Shown here one piece after another: positions 59,019 to 64,000 of a stretch of DNA of 64,000 nt (within the stretch, counting starts at the first letter, position 1; the number at the start of each line of letters is the position of its first letter). The position numbers and the translations under genes were made by a program. The notes under the pieces were generated by a model. It saw only the letters and a program-made list of their open reading frames with translations. It was not told the DNA's origin and made no database searches. Source of the DNA: Combretum micranthum (Eukaryota; Streptophyta; Magnoliopsida; Myrtales; Combretaceae); contig JAMXBD010000025.1 in the NCBI GenBank assembly GCA_024138025.1, forward strand, positions 2,237,501-2,301,500, in the 5' to 3' direction.

Positions 59019-59990
59019 GTCTTGCCCCCTAACCAAAATTTTTGGACGAAGTTCAAGTATTTTAGGTATTGCTTGCTTCTACGCATAACTTGATCAATAC
59101 TCAGTACATAATGCTGCCAAGTACTCTTATAGAGCTTGAAGACTTCATTTGTCGTTGATGAATCATTGAGTAAAAGTCAAGCGCCAGTGCTACAACTAAC
59201 TCTATTGTACATATAATTATATTGTAGTGTGTTAACTCAAAGCACCAGTCTAGTTGCGCATGTCGTCTTATATTTATCTGAATAATCTTGTCCCCATAAA
59301 ATCATCTATTATCTATATCATGCCATGAAACCACTTGATAACCAATATATGACTCTTTCATATGCTTTATTGAATCTCATCATAATAGTAGGATAGCTAA
59401 TAGTAGGGAAAGAAATTGCAAATGATTCTTTCTTTCTTTTTTTTTTTTTTTTTCTAATGCTTAATAATTGAATAAAAGCATTAAATTAAACTTAAAAGTA
59501 TAGCTGTAAATGAGATAGTATGCTGCCGCGTAAGTGATGTGAAGCTCCTGGGAGTTAATACTCTTATCAGTCAGCGATACATAAGCTTAACATGTTGTCA
59601 TGCTCTTGAGAGTCAATGCTCTAACTAGTCACATGTTGCAATCATGTCGTTGCGTACCCAGGAGACTATGCTCTTACTAACGTGGCAACAACGTATATAG
59701 ATAATAGTTTATTTTTTCTTATATGAAATATCTTTGTGCACTAAGGAGACGAATCTCTACCTTTACAACAACAAAAGAAAATTAATAATGTAATAAGAAT
59801 AAGAGTGAAAATTTTACTGAAAAGGCTTTGAGAATGCAAGTCATAATTTTATTCTGAACATGATGAAAATACATCAAATGCAATTGCATATGAAGGTTCT
59901 TAATATACTAAAGATGACATGACAACTTCCTTAGATCCCGTAGACCTGTCGTAAATAATATACCCTTTTCCTGTTAAGTCTCACAAAACT
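59019..59990 (-). other. Non-coding 3' region of the gag-protease element
   Basis: It contains the purine tract next to the LTR, a T-rich run (59430-59453) and three short related blocks (about 59546-59580, 59603-59632, 59657-59685) built on ctcctgggagttaatactctta-like text. No coding region. Confidence 0.6.
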
Positions 59991-60616
59991 TTCGACTTTA
60001 TTAACTTGTTTCTACTTCTTCTTACCTCCACGAAAGCCATGTCTCCTCTTTCTATTTTGTTTCTCCCGAGTCTCCTCCCAAGTAGGTAGTGGTTTGCTGG
60101 AGGGTTTCGCAATAGTTGTTTCTCCTTCCTCAGCATACTCATCGAATAAGCTAGCTTCAACAAGGTATGACTTGTTGTATTCAAAGGGGTTCTTTGTAGC
60201 GGTAATGAATACATCTTTCCCTTTCTAGTAACCCTTGTATAAGGTTGTGATCATGCAACCATTTCCTTTTAACAAGCAAGTGGTAGATATGGGCGCATCA
60301 ATCACATGGAGTTGTGTAAAACCTTGAATTGACCTAACCTTGAAGTTAAATTAATATACCCTAGTGTATGTGTAGTTGAATTGGTGAAACTATTAACGTG
60401 AATAGGTTATTTCACGAGCCGTCTCATATCTATATTCACAGCCTTGAATGTAAACATTGACATGATGTTTATAGAGGCACCATTGTGTATGAATGTTCTC
60501 TTGATGTGATATCCATTGAGTGTGCTTTCAACGTGTAGCGGGCGACTGTGGTTGGGATTCCTCACACACATGTCTACTTCTATAAATAAAATTGCATTCT
60601 CGTGTGCGTGTGCCAT
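59991..60616 (-). pseudogene. Protease and post-protease remnant of the gag-protease element
   Basis: 60616-60407 encodes CVRNPNHSRPLHVESTLNGY, HIKRTFIHNGASINIMSMF and KAVNIDMRRLVK, parallel to 37430-37600 of the plus-strand element. The catalytic Asp is replaced by His (HNGAS), so the protease is inactive. 60214-59981 covers the stretch after the protease (TWEETREKQNRKRR/KVESFVR in frame) that also exists near 37900-38060. Beyond this the homology to RT is missing. Confidence 0.75.
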
Positions 60617-62534
60617 TCTTCATACAGTTATGCTGCACTACATTCCTTGTATTGTCTTTTAGAAATTGGGTGAGTGCGGCTGCTGCCACAAGCCATGCCT
60701 CTTCATCAAATCCCAATAGGTCGAAGAACTTCCTGAAATTGGCAGTTTTCATTAAGGCAGTAGCCACTATAGAACCTGCACCTTGATCATCATTTATTGG
60801 CTTTTCCTTTTCTTCTCATGCCTCGATCTATGTCACTTCTTCCTCTTTAGTCCTTAGATCATGGTTAACAACACTTGCGTACCTCATTGAGCACCATGTG
60901 CAGAGAATGGGTTATTAGGTACATTATTGCCTTCAACGACGAGTTCTCCATTGTTGATTCGCTCATTGAATATCTTCTTAACTGTCCAACACTCTTTAAT
61001 GGGATGGCCCACGATCCTGTGATATCTACAGAACTTAGGATCATTCTTCTCAATTGCATCGAGAAGACATTCAACCTTTGGGAGCTTGATGTTTCCATTT
61101 CTCAACCATTGGTCGAGTATAGCATGAACCTTCCCTATGGGGTAAGGAAACAAGAGCACTGGTGGAGTGCTCCTTGGCTTATCGTTCCTTAGCTTCTTGC
61201 TATATCTAGGATCTTCTCCCTAGACTGAGCTAACATTTGTAGCTCTCTTTCCAAACCTTCCACCTTCTTCGCATTGTCTACATACAGAGTTGTTGGTTCT
61301 TCGTGCATTCTCAACGAGAGCAGCAAAGAAACAAAAATTGAGATTTTTAAGGTGGACGGTGTATTCAATGAACATCCCATAGATGCAGATCTTAACCAAT
61401 TCTTTCTTATCACAAGCGTCTTGAATATCCAAAGAGCATTCTTTGAAATGCCCAATATAGTCCATAAGGTACTCCTTCGGCTTTTGCCTTGTTCTTCCCA
61501 TATCAGTGATGGTAACCCGTTCTTGAGCAGAGAAGAACTTCTCTAGAAACAACTTGCACATTGCTCCCATGAGTCAATAGATCCTGGGGAAATTGACGTA
61601 CCAAGTGTATGCCTTCTTGGTTAAAGACTTACAAAACTCTTTCAGCTTTAAATCATCCTAAAACCCGTGGATTTCTAATGTCTCGATGAATTTTAGTAGA
61701 TATTCTTTAGCACTACCCTTCTTGCCATCGAACAATATGAATTTAGGACTAACAAAGTCCTTTGCGTAGGGCTTCGCAGCAATCCAGTGGTGGTATGGAA
61801 TCTTTAAGTCCAGTACTTATGTAGAGGACTTAGCTTGAATTTCCTTTAGATAAACATCCAAGTCTTCCTTTGTTATAAAGGATTCCCTCGGTTCAGATAC
61901 TGATGGAGCAGATAATGCAGCTAGTATAGTTGGTGCAACAGGTGGAGTTGATGTAACTGTAGAAACTACCGCATGGTCACTATTGGGCAGGGCAGTAATC
62001 TCACTTGGTTGGTACTATAGTGTACATGTGAGGATGATGACCTGCCAAGCTGAGATCTAATATTTTCTGGTTCAAGGCTGGTTGTTGCTCAACTGCAACC
62101 TGTGGTGAGGGGGGCCTGCACACTCACTCCTTGAGGCTTTTTTGCTTAAATGTTAGGAGTAGTGGCAGGCTGGGATAAGGAAGGGGCGCTTTGCTACGCA
62201 ATTGGGGTGGGGCCTGGCAAGGCTACACCTTGTAGTGCATCAGCATTAGCAGCCATGCCTGGTATGAGTTGGTTGAGTGCAGCCAAGAACTAGTTCAGGG
62301 CATGAGTTCTCTATTGTAAGTTCGCATCATCTCAACGTTGCTTTCTTGTATAACACATATTACTTGTGCATTATCAACAATGATGCCTTGCATGTCGATA
62401 GCAGGATTAGCATTGACATTAAGATTGACATCTTTTAATGCTGGCATGTCATCAATGGTTTTGGGGTTAGGGTTGCTAACGTCTTGATTCATGTTGTCAT
62501 CAGTATTACTTGGCTTTCTTCTTAGAGGTTCCAT
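60617..62534 (-). pseudogene. gag remnant with CCHC-like zinc finger
   Basis: It starts MEPLRRKPSNTDDNMNQDVS at 62534. The capsid-like domain (about 61790-61290) includes FVSPKFILFDGKKGSAKEYL, AYTWYVN, LFLEKFFSAQERVTITDM, YLMDYIGHFKECSLDIQDA, ELVKICIYGMF and LVENARRTNNSVC. 61159-60884 holds GKVHAILDQWLRNGNIKLPK and a finger FCRYHRIVGHPIKECW (C-x2-H-x3-GH-x4-C type of this lineage). 60767-60620 reads TANFRKFFDLLGF-D-EEAWLVAAAAL, the intact version of the site where the TRIM-like array entered the plus-strand copy. Several frame changes are present. Confidence 0.82.
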
Positions 62535-62568
62535 CACGAATTTGTTAAAAGAAGAAAAAAAGCCTCAG

Positions 62569-62590
62569 CTCCCTAATGGAGTTGCCAAAA
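62569..62590 (-). other. Primer binding site of the gag-protease element
   Basis: The minus strand reads TTTTGGCAACTCCATTAGGG right after the LTR end, matching the plus-strand relative at 29122 and supporting common ancestry. Confidence 0.6.
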
Positions 62591-63239
62591 TGTAGATGCA
62601 GGGTCCTTGTTGGAAGTGGACATGCACGCGTCACGTGGATCTAGTGTCTAGCATGACTTAGAGCACTGCTAAGGAAATGATACTTGATGACGGGATAGCT
62701 TGGAAAGAATGATAGGGGAGGAGGAACATACATTCTCAATGTATCAAATGCACAAGTGACAGATAAAGGAGCTTGAGTAGACCTTGCACGTCAACCTTAC
62801 AGTTCTTGAGCAGTTGGAGTATAAATCACTTGAGTTGCCTTGTTTGATCTTTTTGAATAAAACCTCCTTTACCGACTATTGTTTGTCTTTTCTTTCTAAA
62901 AGTTGGAAATGAGGTAGAGTAACTGAATATTTATAGGCACTTGGAATAGATGACGACCGTCAGATCACCTTAGTGATTGACGGATGAGATGGAGTAAGCT
63001 CAATTCATATTTATCCTGAATGAGTTTCTCATGGGCCAAGGCCAATAGTCATCTCTTGTGTATATGAGCTTGCTTAAAAAGGTTGGATGTGGCAGACTAG
63101 TCCAATGATCCATGTTCTAAGCCCACCAAGTCAAATCTCCCCAAGCCATTCCAATTATTGAACCAAACTCGCCAGGCCCTGTCACCTAACCCAGGAATAA
63201 AGCCCAAATAAATATTTATATTTTTAATGCCCCATTACA
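62591..63239 (-). repeat. 5' LTR of the gag-protease element
   Basis: The minus strand runs TGTAATGGGGCATTAAAAAT ... GCATCTACA. Length equals the other LTR (649 bp), with many substitutions between the two. Confidence 0.85.
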
Positions 63240-64000
63240 AGATCTTTAGTTAGAGCATATAAATTGGAGATTTAATGTACTTGAGTTGGATTACTAATTA
63301 TATAACATATGGATTCGTTGATCAAAATGTTTTGCAAGGTTTACTAAAAAAGAAGTTTATGACAAGATTTTTATTGGAAAGAAAGTTGGTCCATTAAAGA
63401 TAGAGAGTCCATTGAAAAAATGTTTTTACATCGTGATCAATCTAGTGAAGCATCTCTTCTAAATGGGAGGAAAAAAATATAACGTTAATGATGGCAATAA
63501 ATACATTTAGTTATAAATAAGAAAGCAAAATACTGAAATAAGCTCTTGAAACTTTGCATTTTGGCCAATTAAGAACCTTAAGATTCAATTTTATAAATTA
63601 GCCCCTTTAATTTTCTAACTTGTTTCATTTAAGCCCCTGTCATTAGAAAAGTTAACGGAATAATAAAAGAATGCTAAAGTGTACACACATAAATAACTTT
63701 TTGTTTAGCAAAGATTCATAAATAACCTTTTTTTCTTTGGGGTTTTCAAATATCTATGGCATTTCAATAAAATAAATTACTATTTTCTAATCTTTAGAAG
63801 AAACACAACCAGCACAATAAAGGAAAAAATTGCTACTTTAATTACATAGCCTTTCTAGCCTTCAAAAAAGCAAAATTAGTCCCAGTATATATACAATCAC
63901 AGAAAGAAGACATCGAATTGTCTCTTCATTCTCCACTATATATGTTATAGCCGTTCTCAAGTGCCCATATTTAGTAATTTAAGGCATTGATTGAAAAAAA
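63240..64000. other. Gene-free right end of the window
   Basis: AT-rich. Text at about 63535-63660 (aagctcttgaaactttgcattttgg, aagcccctgtcattagaaaa) resembles a decayed MITE family whose relatives lie at 27930-28150 and 54670-54800. No coding region is supported. Confidence 0.5.

Larger units (their letters stand above)
58370..63239 (-). mobile_element. Tat-lineage relative with gag and protease only (two LTRs)
   Basis: Read on the minus strand: 5' LTR (63239-62591), primer site (62590-62569), gag (from 62534), zinc finger, protease (to about 60400), a short tail and non-coding region, purine-rich TTAGGGGGCAAGACC (59033-59019) and 3' LTR (59018-58370). Both LTRs are 649 bp. Flanks are AGATG (58365-58369) and AGATC (63240-63244), 4 of 5. 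RT, RNase H and integrase are absent, so it would depend on another element for movement. It is either a deletion derivative or a non-autonomous family member. The LTRs differ at many positions, so the insertion is old. Confidence 0.83.

Noticed and set aside
1..64000. tRNA and rRNA genes
   Set aside because: I looked for cloverleaf-like segments with intact box A and B and for rRNA-like GC-rich text. Only the weak SINE-like stretch near 7518-7585 came up, and it is too degenerate to call a tRNA gene.

Overview
This window is plant nuclear DNA: AT-rich, intron-bearing and dominated by retrotransposons, with plant-type genes (PLAC8, BTB/NPH3) and plant-type elements (chromodomain Ty3/gypsy, Tat-lineage elements, hAT-like MITEs, a TRIM-like array). 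The gene style suggests a non-grass flowering plant. I cannot name the species. Only two host genes are supported; almost everything else is decayed mobile DNA or AT-rich spacer.

Layout. 1-8817 is gene-free and holds a decayed Ty3/gypsy integrase/chromodomain tail (about 4247-4735). 8818-13591 is a very long solo LTR with a perfect 5-bp target duplication. 14668-20005 is a degraded chromodomain Ty3/gypsy element with both LTRs, in the same direction as the gene that follows. 20.3-23.4 kb carries a multi-pass PLAC8-family gene whose C-terminal end is split over two reading frames. 23.9-28.2 kb holds three inverted-repeat (MITE-like) elements.

28508 to about 48.7 kb is one Tat-lineage Ty3/gypsy element, read on the plus strand, taken apart by later insertions. 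It has an LTR, gag, protease, RT, two RNase H remnants and integrase, then an antisense coding remnant with a plant mobile domain. Nested in it are: a 6.3-kb head-to-tail array of a small non-coding LTR element (31037-37317, minus orientation, with a 2.38-kb higher-order period); a 2.6-kb solo LTR splitting integrase (40874-43501); and a palindromic hAT-like MITE in the antisense ORF (46542-47103). Its 3' LTR is not found. Further right are another hAT-like MITE (50051-50809) and a reverse-oriented solo LTR of the same family (51111-51739).

53.36-55.5 kb carries a BTB/POZ-NPH3 gene with three clear exons and a possible alternative fourth. 58370-63239 is a minus-strand relative of the Tat element with two 649-bp LTRs that keeps gag and protease but lacks RT, RNase H and integrase.

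The two host genes are unrelated in function: one encodes a probable membrane protein, the other a probable CUL3-adaptor-like protein of the phototropism family. The strongest candidate for an undescribed structure is the TRIM-like array. It looks like an LTR element turning into a satellite-like repeat by unequal exchange, and single-insertion target-site evidence is still readable at both ends.
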